A stretch of DNA of 64,000 nt from Flammeovirga sp. OC4 (GCF_000812565.1 NZ_JTAM01000006.1:124001-188000); one strand, 5' to 3'; shown: positions 19,190 through 28,860, counted from the stretch's first letter. A program made the numbers and translations. The notes: generated by a model from the sequence alone, not told the origin.

Positions 19190-19225
19190 CTCTTCCTTCT
19201 TACCTCTTACCTCATCCCTCTTTCC
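19190..19225. repeat. Pyrimidine-rich tract after fucK
   Basis: TACCTCTTACCTCATCCCTC followed by TTTCC abuts the fucK stop codon. It aligns with the tract after gntR (ACCTCTAACCTCATCCCTC), so both transcripts end in the same purine-rich leader-out sequence. Confidence 0.65.
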
Positions 19226-20623
19226 TTAAATAAGAATTATATTCTCTTGAGGTTCGAAATTGGTGAAGCTATATTGGTAGCTTGATCTGATTTCCTCAGC
19301 AGTTTCGTCAAACAAGAAGAAAGAAGCTCCTAATACGGTTGTTTCTTTTTCCTGAATGGTTTGAATCTTTAAGTTGGTTTCGTTCGACTTCAATTGATTC
19401 CAATAATCGTTTTTGGCACCACCACCTACTACAGTGATTTGCTCTACTTTGAAGTTTCCTACGTCTTCCAAGATGCTTACCGCTTTTTTCAATTGCTTGC
19501 TTAAGCTTTGCATACATGACTTGAAGATGTCTCCACGATTAGAAGAAAGCTCTAATGAAGAAATATTGATCGTTTGATCCGGTTGTAACTTTGGTTGATA
19601 AACGTCTGCTTCCAAATCAGATTTCATAGCTTCCGCAATCATCGTTTGGTATACTACATCATCTGCAAGATCAGCAAAGAAAGTATTTTTCACCCATTCG
19701 ATATTGGCAGATGCCATCCACTGAAGACCGATGTTGTATTGTCCTTTGGCAGGGTCAAATTCTACCGTAATTCCGTGTTCTGCTAATTCCGGTTTTAGGT
19801 TTACTTCTTTGGCTTGTACCATCAATATCTCCCAAGTACCCGAACTTAATACAGCGTTTGTCAGATCAACACCCGCACCGAATAAGGCAAACTGCGTATC
19901 ATGACCAATACTCTTTACAGGAATTCCCTCAGGAAGACCTAATAACTGAGCACCACTTTGGTTTAATTCACCCACTTTTTCTCCTGCATATTTCATTTCA
20001 GGGAAAAGGTCGCGGTCTAAACCAATTTTATCTAAAATCTCTTGATCGAAATCTTGAGACACTAAATTACATAACTGAGCAGTACCGGCCATGGTGTGAT
20101 CCGTATAGAACTGATCTGTCAATTTATAGCCAATCAAAGAAGAAATAAATAACCAGTGCTTGGCTTCCAAAATCGTTTCCGCTTGGTTTTCCTTGTACCA
20201 GATCATCTTATTGATGGTATTAAAACTGAATGCTCCCACACCTGTTTTCATCAATAATTCTTCTTTAGAAAAATACTTATCTATAGTATCAAGAACTGGA
20301 ATAGTACGTTGACATTTCCATGAGATCACAGGACTTAATAATTGTCCGTCTTCACCCACAAAAGCACCATCTACACCAAATGTGCTGATACCAATGCTCG
20401 CAATTCTTTTATGGTCTACTAATTCGATTACTTTTTGAGAACAGTAGCTTAGCTTGTCCATAATTTCCTCAATGTCCCAGATCGTATACTCTTCGTTCGA
20501 AGGATCAGGTCTAGAGTTATTATTTACAGCGTATTTTGCAACTACTTGTCCTTCTTTATCAAGGATAATGGCTCTGATATTTGTCGCTCCACAATCCAGA
20601 ACAACCGCTAAATCTTTTGTCAT
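19226..20623 (-). CDS. fucK: L-fuculokinase
   Basis: 465 residues, FGGY kinase family. Phosphorylates L-fuculose to L-fuculose-1-phosphate with ATP. It follows E. coli FucK closely from memory: VLDCGATNIRAI at the start (ATP phosphate loop), STFGVDGAFV, ISWKCQRT, TGVGAFSFNTINKMIWYKEN, HWLFISSLIGYKLT, TMAGTAQ, KSIGHDTQFALFGAG, SSGTWEILMV and the late VVGGGAKNDYWNQLK. Length is slightly below E. coli FucK. It lies downstream of fucI in the same direction, separated by a 228-bp structured gap, and ends against a purine-rich repeat. Confidence 0.96.
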   Translation of the reverse strand: MTKDLAVVLDCGATNIRAIILDKEGQVVAKYAVNNNSRPDPSNEEYTIWDIEEIMDKLSYCSQKVIELVDHKRIASIGISTFGVDGAFVGEDGQLLSPVISWKCQRTIPVLDTIDKYFSKEELLMKTGVGAFSFNTINKMIWYKENQAETILEAKHWLFISSLIGYKLTDQFYTDHTMAGTAQLCNLVSQDFDQEILDKIGLDRDLFPEMKYAGEKVGELNQSGAQLLGLPEGIPVKSIGHDTQFALFGAGVDLTNAVLSSGTWEILMVQAKEVNLKPELAEHGITVEFDPAKGQYNIGLQWMASANIEWVKNTFFADLADDVVYQTMIAEAMKSDLEADVYQPKLQPDQTINISSLELSSNRGDIFKSCMQSLSKQLKKAVSILEDVGNFKVEQITVVGGGAKNDYWNQLKSNETNLKIQTIQEKETTVLGASFFLFDETAEEIRSSYQYSFTNFEPQENIILI

Positions 20624-20647
20624 AATAGATTAATTTTTTAATGAAAA

Positions 20648-20671
20648 AAGGCTACCAAAATTGATAGCCTT
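20648..20671 (-). terminator. Small hairpin upstream of fucK, possible attenuator/terminator
   Basis: 7-bp stem AAGGCTA / TAGCCTT with a T-run on the minus strand. It lies between fucI and fucK, 25 bp before the fucK start, so it may cut fucI transcripts or attenuate fucK. The stem is short, hence modest confidence. Confidence 0.45.
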
Positions 20672-20672
20672 C

Positions 20673-20834
20673 AGAGCACATTTAAGACCTCCCTTTTAGT
20701 GATAATCCATCCTTTCAGAACGTGAGTTTATTAATTTTATCAACTATAGCACCACTATTTTCTCAAAAATTAATTTCCTCACAACCTAAAATGAAGAATT
20801 ATCACTACTAAAATTTAGGCCTTTAATGTGCTCT
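20673..20834 (-). other. Long imperfect inverted repeat between fucI and fucK
   Basis: Arms 20673-20706 (AGAGCACATT...GATAAT) and 20798-20834 (ATTATCAC...AATGTGCTCT) pair over about 34 positions with few mismatches and a small bulge; inner GTGAG/CTCAC segments (20722-20780) also pair partly. On the fucI-fucK transcript this would fold as one large hairpin. It may be an RNA-stability element that sets different fucI and fucK levels, or a MITE-like insertion; no clear target-site duplication is seen. Confidence 0.5.
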
Positions 20835-20851
20835 TAGTGATGATAGTCTTC

Positions 20852-22630
20852 CTATTTATATAAAGGCCCGTAATTAGAGCAAGCTCTGTAATCGGCCCCT
20901 TCAGCATCCATTCCGTGACCAGCCCATGAGCTAGGTCTGAATACATTGTTCGTATCCACGTTGTGCATACAAACAGGGATTCTAAGCATTGACGCTAAAG
21001 TGATTAATTCTTCGCCATAGTGACCGTAAGAGAATGCACCGTGATTAGCACCCCAGTTCGCCATTACTGAATAAACGTCTTTGAACGCACCTTCACCTGT
21101 TAATCTTGGAACGAACCAAGTCGTAGGCCAAGTCTCATTTGTTCTTTGGTCTAATGCTTTGTGCACATGGTTAGGAAGATCAACACTCCATCCTTCAGCC
21201 AACTGAAGTACAGGTCCTATACCTTTGATGATGTTGATTCTCGCCATAGTGACAGGCATTCCACCTTTTGTTAAGAACTGAGAAGAATAGCCACCGCCAC
21301 GGAAGTACTCGTGAATGGCGGCAGGCCATTTCGTATTCAGTAAGCATTTTTCTTTTTCCTCTTCTGTAATTTCCCAGAACGGCTTCATTACTGGGTTACC
21401 TTCAGTATCTGATTGCTGACCAGTACCGTCTAATGTAGCAGAACCTGAGTTGATCAAGTGGATCACACCGTTACCTGCTAAACCTTCTAAACGCTCGCCA
21501 GTTACTCTTTCGATGGAGTCCGCAGACCAGAAAGTTCTAACGTCACAGAATACTTGTGCTTGGTTGGTTAATAGGTATCCGAATAGCATAGAAACACCGT
21601 TTAAAGCGTCATTTTCTGTAGCCATCATGTATGGATTTCTAATACCATTCCAGTCGAACGAAGAGTTCAAGATCGCTTCCATAAAGTCACCGTTTGGTTG
21701 GAAGTCAGTCCATTGTCTTTGTCCTTGGAAACCAGCAGCAATGGCATTGTGACCTAAAGCCTCTTCACCAAATCTTGCCTCTTTTAATTTATCATTGCCT
21801 TGCATTAAATCTTTACAGATCAAAGTCATTTTCACAACTTTCTCCCAGATTTTCGCTTTTTCAGCATCTGTTCTCTTAACACCTTCTTCGTTTAAGTCAA
21901 TACCTTCCTCACAGTATTCTTTTGTCCAAGCCAATGCTTTTTCATATTCTGCTTGATCGAAAATGTTTTCTTCGATACGTCTTGAGATCTCAGACATATC
22001 TACATATTCGTTTCTCATGCCAAGGTATTCTTGGAAGAATGTCTCATCTACGATTGATCCCGCGATACCCATTGATACCGAACCAATAGAAAGATACGAC
22101 TTGCCTTTCATGATAGAAACTGCTAAACCTGACTTCGCAAACTTTAATAATTTTGCTTGAACGTCAGATGGAATATTAGTATCACCAGCTTCTTGTACCT
22201 CATGAGAGTAGATACTGAAAGCTGGAACACCTTTTTGTGAGTGACCCGCTAATGCTGCCGCTAAGTATACAGCACCTGGTCTTTCTGTACCATTGAATCC
22301 CCAAATTGCTTTAGGAATGTGTGGCGTCATATCAATTGTTTCACTACCATAGCACCAGCATGGCGTTACAGTGATAGACACACCCACGTTTTCTTTTGCG
22401 AACTTTTCAGCACATTCTGCTGCTTCTCTTACTCTACCAATTGTCGAATCTGCAATCACACATTGTACAGCTTCACCTGTTGGGTATTTTAGGTTTTCCT
22501 CTAAGAACTTCTGAACGGTTTTCGCCATTTCCATTGTTTGTTCCTCAAGGCTTTCACGAACGCCTCCTAGTCTGCCGTCAATTGTAGGGCGGATACCAAT
22601 CTTTGGTAAGTTAGATGCTGTTAAGATCAT
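20852..22630 (-). CDS. fucI: L-fucose isomerase
   Basis: 592 residues, the usual FucI length. Interconverts L-fucose and L-fuculose (Mn-dependent, cytosolic, first step). Family hallmarks: [25 protein letters not shown] at the start (shown here in part), [80 protein letters not shown], the metal-ligand regions ENDALNG and CDVRTFWS, and the C-terminal [26 protein letters not shown]. The start ATG at 22630 suits homologues. Divergent from a LacI regulator with operators between. Confidence 0.98.
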   Translation of the reverse strand: MILTASNLPKIGIRPTIDGRLGGVRESLEEQTMEMAKTVQKFLEENLKYPTGEAVQCVIADSTIGRVREAAECAEKFAKENVGVSITVTPCWCYGSETIDMTPHIPKAIWGFNGTERPGAVYLAAALAGHSQKGVPAFSIYSHEVQEAGDTNIPSDVQAKLLKFAKSGLAVSIMKGKSYLSIGSVSMGIAGSIVDETFFQEYLGMRNEYVDMSEISRRIEENIFDQAEYEKALAWTKEYCEEGIDLNEEGVKRTDAEKAKIWEKVVKMTLICKDLMQGNDKLKEARFGEEALGHNAIAAGFQGQRQWTDFQPNGDFMEAILNSSFDWNGIRNPYMMATENDALNGVSMLFGYLLTNQAQVFCDVRTFWSADSIERVTGERLEGLAGNGVIHLINSGSATLDGTGQQSDTEGNPVMKPFWEITEEEKEKCLLNTKWPAAIHEYFRGGGYSSQFLTKGGMPVTMARINIIKGIGPVLQLAEGWSVDLPNHVHKALDQRTNETWPTTWFVPRLTGEGAFKDVYSVMANWGANHGAFSYGHYGEELITLASMLRIPVCMHNVDTNNVFRPSSWAGHGMDAEGADYRACSNYGPLYK

Positions 22631-22676
22631 AATTGTATTATATATATAGTTCCGATGTCCTCCTCAAAAACTTAGT

Positions 22677-22689
22677 ATATGTTTTATAC
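22677..22689. promoter_or_regulatory. Candidate GntR operator upstream of fucI
   Basis: Minus-strand reading GTATAAAACATAT fits GTAYAAAAYRTAY, the motif before gntR. It lies 47 bp upstream of the fucI start, a normal place for repressor action. Confidence 0.45.
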
Positions 22690-22792
22690 ATATGCATTTG
22701 ATCAACATTTCATTTCAGATTTTTGAAGAGTTACCTATTGTTGTTTGTTTCGTGTTGATGATACAATTATAGAGGGCTGAAAATGAAAAGAC

Positions 22793-22810
22793 AATGCAAA
22801 CGTTTGCATT
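22793..22810. promoter_or_regulatory. LacI-family operator
   Basis: A perfect 18-bp palindrome AATGCAAACGTTTGCATT with the central CG typical of LacI/GalR-family sites. It sits 50 bp before the lacI-type gene and 160 bp before fucI, so it likely serves autoregulation and perhaps divergent control of fucI. Confidence 0.75.
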
Positions 22811-22859
22811 TTTACGCTTCAAAACGTATCATTGAGCATCAAAACCTAATCATGATGTG

Positions 22860-23888
22860 ATGAAAAAATCTAGGAAATCTACTCTGACAGACTTAGCCAA
22901 AGCGATAGGAATGAATGTTTCTACTGTTTCAAGAGCATTAAATGATCATCCAAAAATTAGCAACAAGACCAAAGCAAAAGTGAAAGCTTTGGCAGAGAAA
23001 ATGGACTACAAACCCAATCCATTGGCGCAAGGGCTTAAGAAACAGGATACTAAGACTATTGGTGTGATTTTCCCAACTTTCGATACCAATTTCTTTTTTA
23101 GAGTATTAAAAGGGATAGAAAAAGTGATGCATGACAAAGGGTATCAAATTATTATCTCAACAGCGGGTAACTCGGCTGCTCAAGAAAAAGAAGCTTGTCA
23201 GGCTTTATCATCTTATCACGTTGGAGGAATTATCATTTTCCTATCTTATGATCATGAAGATCCATCCTTTCTGATCGATATTCAAGACGAAGGTATTCCA
23301 CTTCTATTTATGGACCGTATTTATGAAGAGATTGATGCCAACTATGTAGTGAGTGATGACTTTAAAGGAATGTTTGAAACGGTATCCGATTTTATTGATA
23401 AAGGATGTAAGAATATTGTACATATCAAAGGAAGTGAAGAAGTGTCTACATCTTTCAGTCGCTTGCAAGGATATCAAGAAGCATTAAAAGAAAAAGGAAT
23501 AGAAGTGAACCCAGATTTTATCATTAAGTGTGAACATGAATCTGAAGTGAAATCAGGTCTCCGTAATTTATTGAGAAAATATACTATTGAAGATATCGAC
23601 CTGATCACTTGCTTCAATGATTATTATGCATTTCAAGCCTTAGAACTTTTAAAAGAAAAAAATATTAGTGTTCCTGATGATGTATCATTATTAGGATTTG
23701 CCAATGACCCTTTATCAACCTACACTTCTCCAAAACTTTCCACCATCAATCAACCTGCCGAGCATATGGGTGTTCAAGCTTCTTATTTATTATTGGATGA
23801 AATGGACAAAAATAGAAAAGGAGAAAATTATCAGTATCAGACAAGCATGGTCAATACCTTTTATTTGAAGAGAGAAAGCACGAAGTGA
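22860..23888 (+). CDS. LacI-family transcriptional regulator
   Basis: 342 residues from the ATG at 22860 (the GTG at 22857 is one codon upstream). The N-terminal HTH is classical: TLTDLAKAIGMNVSTVSRALNDHPKISNKTKAKV, then the hinge MDYKPNPLAQGL. The rest is a periplasmic-binding sugar domain (TIGVIFPTFDTNFFFRVLKGIEKVM, PLLFMDRIY, ISVPDDVSLLGFANDPLSTY, SPKLSTINQPAEHMG). Divergent from fucI with a matching CG-centred palindrome in its own promoter. It probably controls fucI or the sulfatase downstream; ligand unknown. Confidence 0.93.
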   Translation: MKKSRKSTLTDLAKAIGMNVSTVSRALNDHPKISNKTKAKVKALAEKMDYKPNPLAQGLKKQDTKTIGVIFPTFDTNFFFRVLKGIEKVMHDKGYQIIISTAGNSAAQEKEACQALSSYHVGGIIIFLSYDHEDPSFLIDIQDEGIPLLFMDRIYEEIDANYVVSDDFKGMFETVSDFIDKGCKNIVHIKGSEEVSTSFSRLQGYQEALKEKGIEVNPDFIIKCEHESEVKSGLRNLLRKYTIEDIDLITCFNDYYAFQALELLKEKNISVPDDVSLLGFANDPLSTYTSPKLSTINQPAEHMGVQASYLLLDEMDKNRKGENYQYQTSMVNTFYLKRESTK

Positions 23889-24041
23889 GCGAGCAAATAT
23901 AAAGAGTTGATAAATTTATTTTAGAAGTGTTTTTATTTAAGTATTGCTATTATTTCGAATTCAAACGATAAAAAGAGATCGTTCATATTACATTATGTAG
24001 CGTATTATTTTCAGCTGATCAAAATAGAATAATAGATTGAG

Positions 24042-24049
24042 TATTTTTG
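24042..24049 (+). promoter_or_regulatory. Possible -7 box of the sulfatase gene
   Basis: TATTTTTG matches TAnnTTTG and is 44 bp before the ATG. No clear TTG at the right distance, so only tentative. Confidence 0.35.
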
Positions 24050-24093
24050 ATTTGTAATACTTCAACCCATTCAGTTACAAAAATATTTTTTAG

Positions 24094-25914
24094 ATGAGAA
24101 CAATTTTTTCCACTCTTACAGTGATTTGCATTATGATGTTTTTGGCATCATGCCAAAAAGTAAGTCAAAAAGAAGATGTAACAAGTAAGCCTAATGTGAT
24201 TATTGTGATTACTGATGATCAAGGGTACGGTGATATGGGAAATACTGGGAATAAAATTATCCAGACTCCTGCAATTGATAATTTTTCAACACAAGCTATC
24301 AATTTAACCAACTATCATGTGTCAACAACTTGTGCTCCTACACGAGGAGCCATGATGACAGGACGAAATCCGAATAGAAATGGTGTGTGGCATACAATTA
24401 AGGGAGCATCAATGCTCAATGGAGATGAACTAGCAATGCCAGAAGTTTTCAGACAGAACGGTTACAGCACAGGGATGTTTGGAAAATGGCACTTGGGAGA
24501 CAACCACCCCTTTAGACCACATGATAAAGGCTTTGATGTAGCCTTTTATCATGGTGGCGGGGGTGTTGGACAAACGCCAGACTACTGGAACAATGACTAC
24601 TTTGATGATACTTATTTTAGAAACGGAGTACCAGAAAAGCAAGAAGGCTATTGTACAGATGTATGGTTTAGCGAAGCCATCCAATTTATTGAAGACAACA
24701 AAGACAAGCCCTTCTTCACTTACTTGAGTTTAAATGCTCCTCATGGTCCTTACAATGTACCTGATGAGTATTATAATAAATATGCTGAAGAGAAAAACCT
24801 TCTGGAAACTCAAAAAAGGTTTTATGGAATGATCACTAATATTGACGACAACTTCAAAGTGTTATTAGCGAAATTGGATGAATTGAAAATTGCTGATAAT
24901 ACTATTGTGATCTTCACCTCAGACAATGGTACTGCAGCAGGATACAAGCAAAATAAAAAGACAAAGAAATACTACGGTTACAATGCAGGTATGAGAGGAA
25001 CCAAGGCAAGTCATTATGATGGCGGACACCGAGTACCTTTTATTATCAGATGGCCAAACGGTAAACTTACAGGTGGTAAGCATTTAAATGAGTTGATCGC
25101 TCATGTAGATCTATTACCTACATTAACACAGTTTGCAGGTATTGATTTCAAGCCTAAAAAAGAAATGGACGGTGTGGATGTGAGTACTTATCTTCAAAAA
25201 GAAGAAAAACCAAAAGATCGTATGTTAGTGGTAGATACACAACGTATTCCTTGGCCAAGAAAAGGAAAGCAAAGTTGTGTGATGCAAGGAGATTGGAGAT
25301 TGATTGATGGAAAAGCACTTTATAACATCTCTGAAGATCCAGGACAAACGAAAGATCTTGCAGCTCAATATCCAGAGAGAGTAGCTAAAATGGATGCGTT
25401 CTATAATACTTGGTGGGATGGTATGATCAAGGAAACGAAATATTCTATCATTAATCTAGGAGTAGATTCAGTAGATGTATTGACTTGTCACGATGCCCAT
25501 ACGCCATTAGGAGTTAACCCTCCTTGGAATCAAGGATTGATTCGTGCAGGTAAGCCAATGGAGCCCGCAAAGATATTAGTCAATTTTACAAAAGAAGGTA
25601 CTTATAAGTTCGACTTAAGCAGATGGCCTGAAGAAAGTGGATTAGCATTAGGTGCTTCAATTGAAGATGCATATCCTGCAACAAAAGCTACGAATGCGAG
25701 GGTAAGCGGTAAGGCGATTCAATTCAAAACCGCTCACTTGAAAGTAGGAGAAAAAGTATATTCTGTAGAAGTAGACAACACATTGCCTTCTGCAACTATA
25801 GAAACGAAATTAACTAAAGGTGATACAGAATTGACAGCTTGGTTTACAACTGTTGATGGAACAGAGACAAATGCTTTCTACATTTATGTTGAAGGGAAAA
25901 CGGAAACTATATAG
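24094..25914 (+). CDS. Sulfatase lipoprotein (arylsulfatase A-like, S1 family)
   Basis: 606 residues with a lipobox (FLASC, Cys20), so it is anchored in the periplasm or on the surface. Metal ligands ITDDQGYGDMG (Asp41, Asp42) and the formylglycine motif C-A-P-T-R at Cys80 followed by GAMMTGR identify an S1 sulfatase that needs a maturase (anSME or FGE) acting elsewhere. Further blocks: GKWHLGD, FTYLSLNAPHGPY, VIFTSDNGT, RGTKASHYDGGHRVPFIIRWP. A C-terminal about 150-residue extension (IKETKYSIINLGVDSVDVLTCHD to end) is a beta-rich add-on. Placed beside fucose genes it may desulfate fucose-containing algal glycans such as fucoidan; this is inference. Confidence 0.92.
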   Translation: MRTIFSTLTVICIMMFLASCQKVSQKEDVTSKPNVIIVITDDQGYGDMGNTGNKIIQTPAIDNFSTQAINLTNYHVSTTCAPTRGAMMTGRNPNRNGVWHTIKGASMLNGDELAMPEVFRQNGYSTGMFGKWHLGDNHPFRPHDKGFDVAFYHGGGGVGQTPDYWNNDYFDDTYFRNGVPEKQEGYCTDVWFSEAIQFIEDNKDKPFFTYLSLNAPHGPYNVPDEYYNKYAEEKNLLETQKRFYGMITNIDDNFKVLLAKLDELKIADNTIVIFTSDNGTAAGYKQNKKTKKYYGYNAGMRGTKASHYDGGHRVPFIIRWPNGKLTGGKHLNELIAHVDLLPTLTQFAGIDFKPKKEMDGVDVSTYLQKEEKPKDRMLVVDTQRIPWPRKGKQSCVMQGDWRLIDGKALYNISEDPGQTKDLAAQYPERVAKMDAFYNTWWDGMIKETKYSIINLGVDSVDVLTCHDAHTPLGVNPPWNQGLIRAGKPMEPAKILVNFTKEGTYKFDLSRWPEESGLALGASIEDAYPATKATNARVSGKAIQFKTAHLKVGEKVYSVEVDNTLPSATIETKLTKGDTELTAWFTTVDGTETNAFYIYVEGKTETI

Positions 25915-25996
25915 TCGCAGTAAATTTCTATTAATTAGACAAAGGCACCTTTTTTAGTTTTGCCAACATTAAATTACGGTGTTTTGGAAAGTGTTT

Positions 25997-26023
25997 AGAC
26001 TACCACATTTTTTGTGGTAGTCT
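25997..26023 (+). terminator. Sulfatase gene terminator
   Basis: 11-bp perfect stem AGACTACCACA / TGTGGTAGTCT with a short T loop and a T-run after it. Confidence 0.85.
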
Positions 26024-26131
26024 TTTTATTTAGGTGTGATTGAACAAAATGGATTAAGTAGATAGTAGGGGAAAATGATTCAAAAGTAGTATTAAGGGCA
26101 GGCCTATTATGATCTTAGTACTTTCATCCTG

Positions 26132-26728
26132 TTAATCAAGGTTTAATTCTCTCTTTCTATTTTTTAGAAGGTCAGCCACATCAATTTCATCACCGTTACT
26201 AATACTCTTGTCAACAGTAAGCAGGTTATAATTGCGACCTTTCATTCTAAATAAAATTTCTTGTCCCATTTTTAAATCTACACCACTTTTAGAAAAGGGC
26301 GATAGATTAGGGTTCATGACGGTCGGAATGATCAATGGAATGGATTGAGCACTTTTATTTCGAAGCGTAAAGCTCACGTATTCACCCTGTTTTTCAAAAA
26401 CAGCTCTACTTTCTTTGGTGACTTTTAATTTGATAGTGACAGAGTGATCCATCTCGTTTTTGACAGTCAATTTATTTTCCCTTTCTACCATTACATCTGC
26501 ATTTGCTCGAGGAGCTAAGCCAAACCCTCTTATTTGCTGTTCAGTTGACTTAGACAATACAGCAATTCCTACGTCATCACCACCATTTTTGATACTAGCT
26601 CTAAAGACATCCATATTAGGATAATCAATTTCAATACTGCTGTTAGGAGGTACTACAAGTGCTGTTTTTGTAGTAGTACAAGAGGAAATAAGGAATAAGG
26701 CAATGAGTTGTAAAACGATAGTTTTCAT
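26132..26728 (-). CDS. Small lipoprotein of unknown function
   Basis: 198 residues with a lipobox (FLISSC, Cys17) and a beta-rich body (LTVKNEMDHSVTIKLKVTK, YVSFTLRNKSAQSIPLIIP, GQEILFRMKGRNYNLLTVD), looking like one or two immunoglobulin-like sandwiches. I do not recognise the family. It stands alone between the sulfatase and a palindromic repeat and is read toward the sulfatase terminator. Export to the outer membrane is the only property the sequence supports. Confidence 0.7.
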   Translation of the reverse strand: MKTIVLQLIALFLISSCTTTKTALVVPPNSSIEIDYPNMDVFRASIKNGGDDVGIAVLSKSTEQQIRGFGLAPRANADVMVERENKLTVKNEMDHSVTIKLKVTKESRAVFEKQGEYVSFTLRNKSAQSIPLIIPTVMNPNLSPFSKSGVDLKMGQEILFRMKGRNYNLLTVDKSISNGDEIDVADLLKNRKRELNLD

Positions 26729-26897
26729 CAGATTAGACTTTTAGTTAGAAAAGAGTAGTTGCGATGTGAGCATTCCACAAGAGAACTGAATTAGGTTTGT
26801 ATTGTTTATAAAAAAGTTAATAGTTTATATATGATCTAAGAATTATTCTATTTTAATGCTGTTTTGTTTAAAAGTGTATGTATTTAATCTGTATTGT

Positions 26898-27037
26898 AGA
26901 AGTCCGAAACTTCTTACGGTCTTTAAAATACAAATGACGCTATCGCTTAACATCTGCGCTAAAAGTACATAGACCCATGGCACGGATGTTAAACGATAGC
27001 GTCAACTGTTTAGATCACTAGAAATCTTCCGATTTCT
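26898..27037. repeat. Family A REPIN-like double palindrome, copy A1
   Basis: Starts with hairpin AGAAGTCCGAAACTTCT and ends with AGAAATCTTCCGATTTCT. Between them are long inverted arms around GACGCTATCGCTTAACAT / ATGTTAAACGATAGCGTC. It lies directly downstream of the alpha/beta hydrolase gene and could also act as its terminator. Confidence 0.85.
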
Positions 27038-27045
27038 AATAAGAA

Positions 27046-27954
27046 TTACAATTTCGCCTTAAACCAATCGCTTCCTTTAGCAACCGCTAAACCTACTTCT
27101 TCTTCCTGGTCATAAAAATTAAACTGTTGGATTGGAGACTCTAATTCAGTATCTAACCAAACTAATTCTTTGTCATCAGTGGCAATTTTCTCGAAGAAAT
27201 TTTTAGTGTATTGAGGAAGTACACAACCGTCAGAATGAATCATTAATGTGGGTGCTTGAAGTTTGGGAGCATACGGCATTGGGTCTAATGTCAACCAATC
27301 TTCCCAGCTCATTACTGCAAATTTATCATTGCTCCATTCTTTCACACCACCTCTTTCTGGGTTCAAATAATAATCATAATTACCATACATTGCTGCGGCC
27401 GTATTGGTAGTAGAAATTGTTTCGATATATTCTACCACGCCCTCCTTCGCAAATGCTTCTTTTGCTTTACGAGCGGCTTCAATTTTAGTATTCACACCTT
27501 CTTCTCCACCATAAAACAGTTTCACCGCCTCATCGTCTTGCAACCAAGACGCAGCAGTTACAACTGCCTTAATTCTATCATCACCCGAAGCAGCCATTAG
27601 TGTATACATTGATCCTGCACACACGGCAAAAGCACCAATTCTTTTTGAATCTACCTCAGGAAGACCTTGCAAATAGGAAACGGCATTTTTGATATCCTCT
27701 ACTTTCATTTCAGGGTTTTCCCAAAACCTTGGTTCGCCTTCACTTTCACCATAGTTTCTAAAGTCAAATGCTAAGGTAATGAAGCCTTCTTGAGCAAATT
27801 TTTCAGCATATAATCCAGCCATTTGCTCTTTTACAGTAGTCCAACTTCCAGAAACAACAATGGCAGGGTATTGTGTTCCCTCAGTGTAGTTAGATGGGAA
27901 AAATAAGTGACCTGATAAATTAAATCCTTCGCTTTTAAAATTAATCTTTTTCAT
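27046..27954 (-). CDS. Alpha/beta hydrolase (dienelactone-hydrolase-like)
   Basis: 302 residues. The core pattern is FPAIVVSGSWTTVKEQMAGLYAEKFAQ-like (residues about 29-55), FDFRNYGESEGEPR, and a nucleophile elbow GAFAVCAGS whose nucleophile is Cys (G-x-C-x-G) as in dienelactone hydrolases, not Ser. The expected late catalytic His position reads IQQFNFYDQ, with Gln where many relatives have His; homologues with TQFDFYD are also known, so activity is uncertain. It follows two SnoaL-like genes in the same direction (27 bp gap), a likely three-gene operon in stress or xenobiotic metabolism. Confidence 0.85.
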   Translation of the reverse strand: MKKINFKSEGFNLSGHLFFPSNYTEGTQYPAIVVSGSWTTVKEQMAGLYAEKFAQEGFITLAFDFRNYGESEGEPRFWENPEMKVEDIKNAVSYLQGLPEVDSKRIGAFAVCAGSMYTLMAASGDDRIKAVVTAASWLQDDEAVKLFYGGEEGVNTKIEAARKAKEAFAKEGVVEYIETISTTNTAAAMYGNYDYYLNPERGGVKEWSNDKFAVMSWEDWLTLDPMPYAPKLQAPTLMIHSDGCVLPQYTKNFFEKIATDDKELVWLDTELESPIQQFNFYDQEEEVGLAVAKGSDWFKAKL

Positions 27955-27981
27955 ATCAATAAATGGTAGTGTTTTGTGTGA

Positions 27982-28410
27982 TTACTTAATTTGATCCAAT
28001 AAGCCGAAACCTTTAGCAGCTACTATGGGGTTGAATATTTCTACGTATTCAGTAATAAGGCCTTCTTCATTAAATTTGAAAGTGGCGTAGTAGTCATTTT
28101 CATACCATCCCGCATTTTCTTTCAATTCAATTTTACCTTTGAATTTCACGAATGTCATCTTTGATGCTTCCATTACGTGAAGTTCTTCTATAGGAAAAAG
28201 CATTTGTTCAAAATTTGGAAAAACAGGTTCCCAATACGCTTTGATTGCTTCTCTTCCCTTGGCTCCTTCTGGAAATAAACCAGAGTGATAAGGGTTGATA
28301 TGAACACCGTCTTCAGCAAATAATGCCACTACTTTTGAGAGGTCTTTGTCTTCTAATGCTTTCAAGAACGCAATAGTATTTTCTTTCATTTGATCTATTT
28401 GAATACTCAT
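27982..28410 (-). CDS. SnoaL/NTF2-like protein
   Basis: 142 residues forming one NTF2-like cone: AFLKALEDKDLSKVVALFAEDGVHINPYHSG, then GREAIKAYWEPVF, VKFKGKIELKEN, YYATFKFNEEGLITEYVEIFNP. The family includes polyketide cyclases and ketosteroid-isomerase-like proteins, mostly without known substrate. Lies between another SnoaL-like gene (9-bp gap) and the hydrolase. Confidence 0.85.
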   Translation of the reverse strand: MSIQIDQMKENTIAFLKALEDKDLSKVVALFAEDGVHINPYHSGLFPEGAKGREAIKAYWEPVFPNFEQMLFPIEELHVMEASKMTFVKFKGKIELKENAGWYENDYYATFKFNEEGLITEYVEIFNPIVAAKGFGLLDQIK

Positions 28411-28419
28411 GATAATGGG

Positions 28420-28860
28420 TTATTTCGTTATGTTTTCGATGGCTTTTTGAGGAAGAGAAGTGTTACCATCTTGGTATTTAAAATTGAATTTCATTTTACT
28501 CACTTTCCATTCATCACTTATCAATACTAACTCGAAGTTATAAGTACCTACAACTGTCCAGACATTTCCTCTCTCATCTTCCAAAAAATGTGTAGCAGTA
28601 CCATAGCAGAAAACCTGCGCTTTGTTATCTTCAATAGTCGAAATCATATTTCCCAATTGATGATGCGTATGCGTGAAACCAGGAAGAATGCCTTTCCATG
28701 CACTTGTGATTTCTTGAGGAGATAGTGTTGTAGCAGGATTTCCATTCATACTGGAATAATCAAGCTCCACCTGATTGGCAAAAATGACTTCAAGTCTTTC
28801 CCAATCCTGTTGGTCAGTTGCGATAAATATTTGTGTAACAGCTTTTTCTACGGAATTCAT
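28420..28860 (-). CDS. SnoaL-like (SnoaL_4 type) protein
   Basis: About 146 residues from the ATG at 28860; the frame extends to a TTG at 28872 but the ATG is preferred. NTF2-like fold: VTQIFIATDQQDWERLEVIFANQVELDYSSM, ITSAWKGILPGFTHTHHQLGNM, ATHFLEDERGNVWTVVGTYNFELV. First gene of the three-gene operon, with an AraC regulator gene next in line upstream and read the same way. Confidence 0.82.
   Translation of the reverse strand: MNSVEKAVTQIFIATDQQDWERLEVIFANQVELDYSSMNGNPATTLSPQEITSAWKGILPGFTHTHHQLGNMISTIEDNKAQVFCYGTATHFLEDERGNVWTVVGTYNFELVLISDEWKVSKMKFNFKYQDGNTSLPQKAIENITK

Noticed and set aside
27046-27954. Alpha/beta hydrolase as certainly inactive because of a missing His
   Set aside because: Relatives with Gln at the same place exist as far as I recall, so loss of activity is not established.
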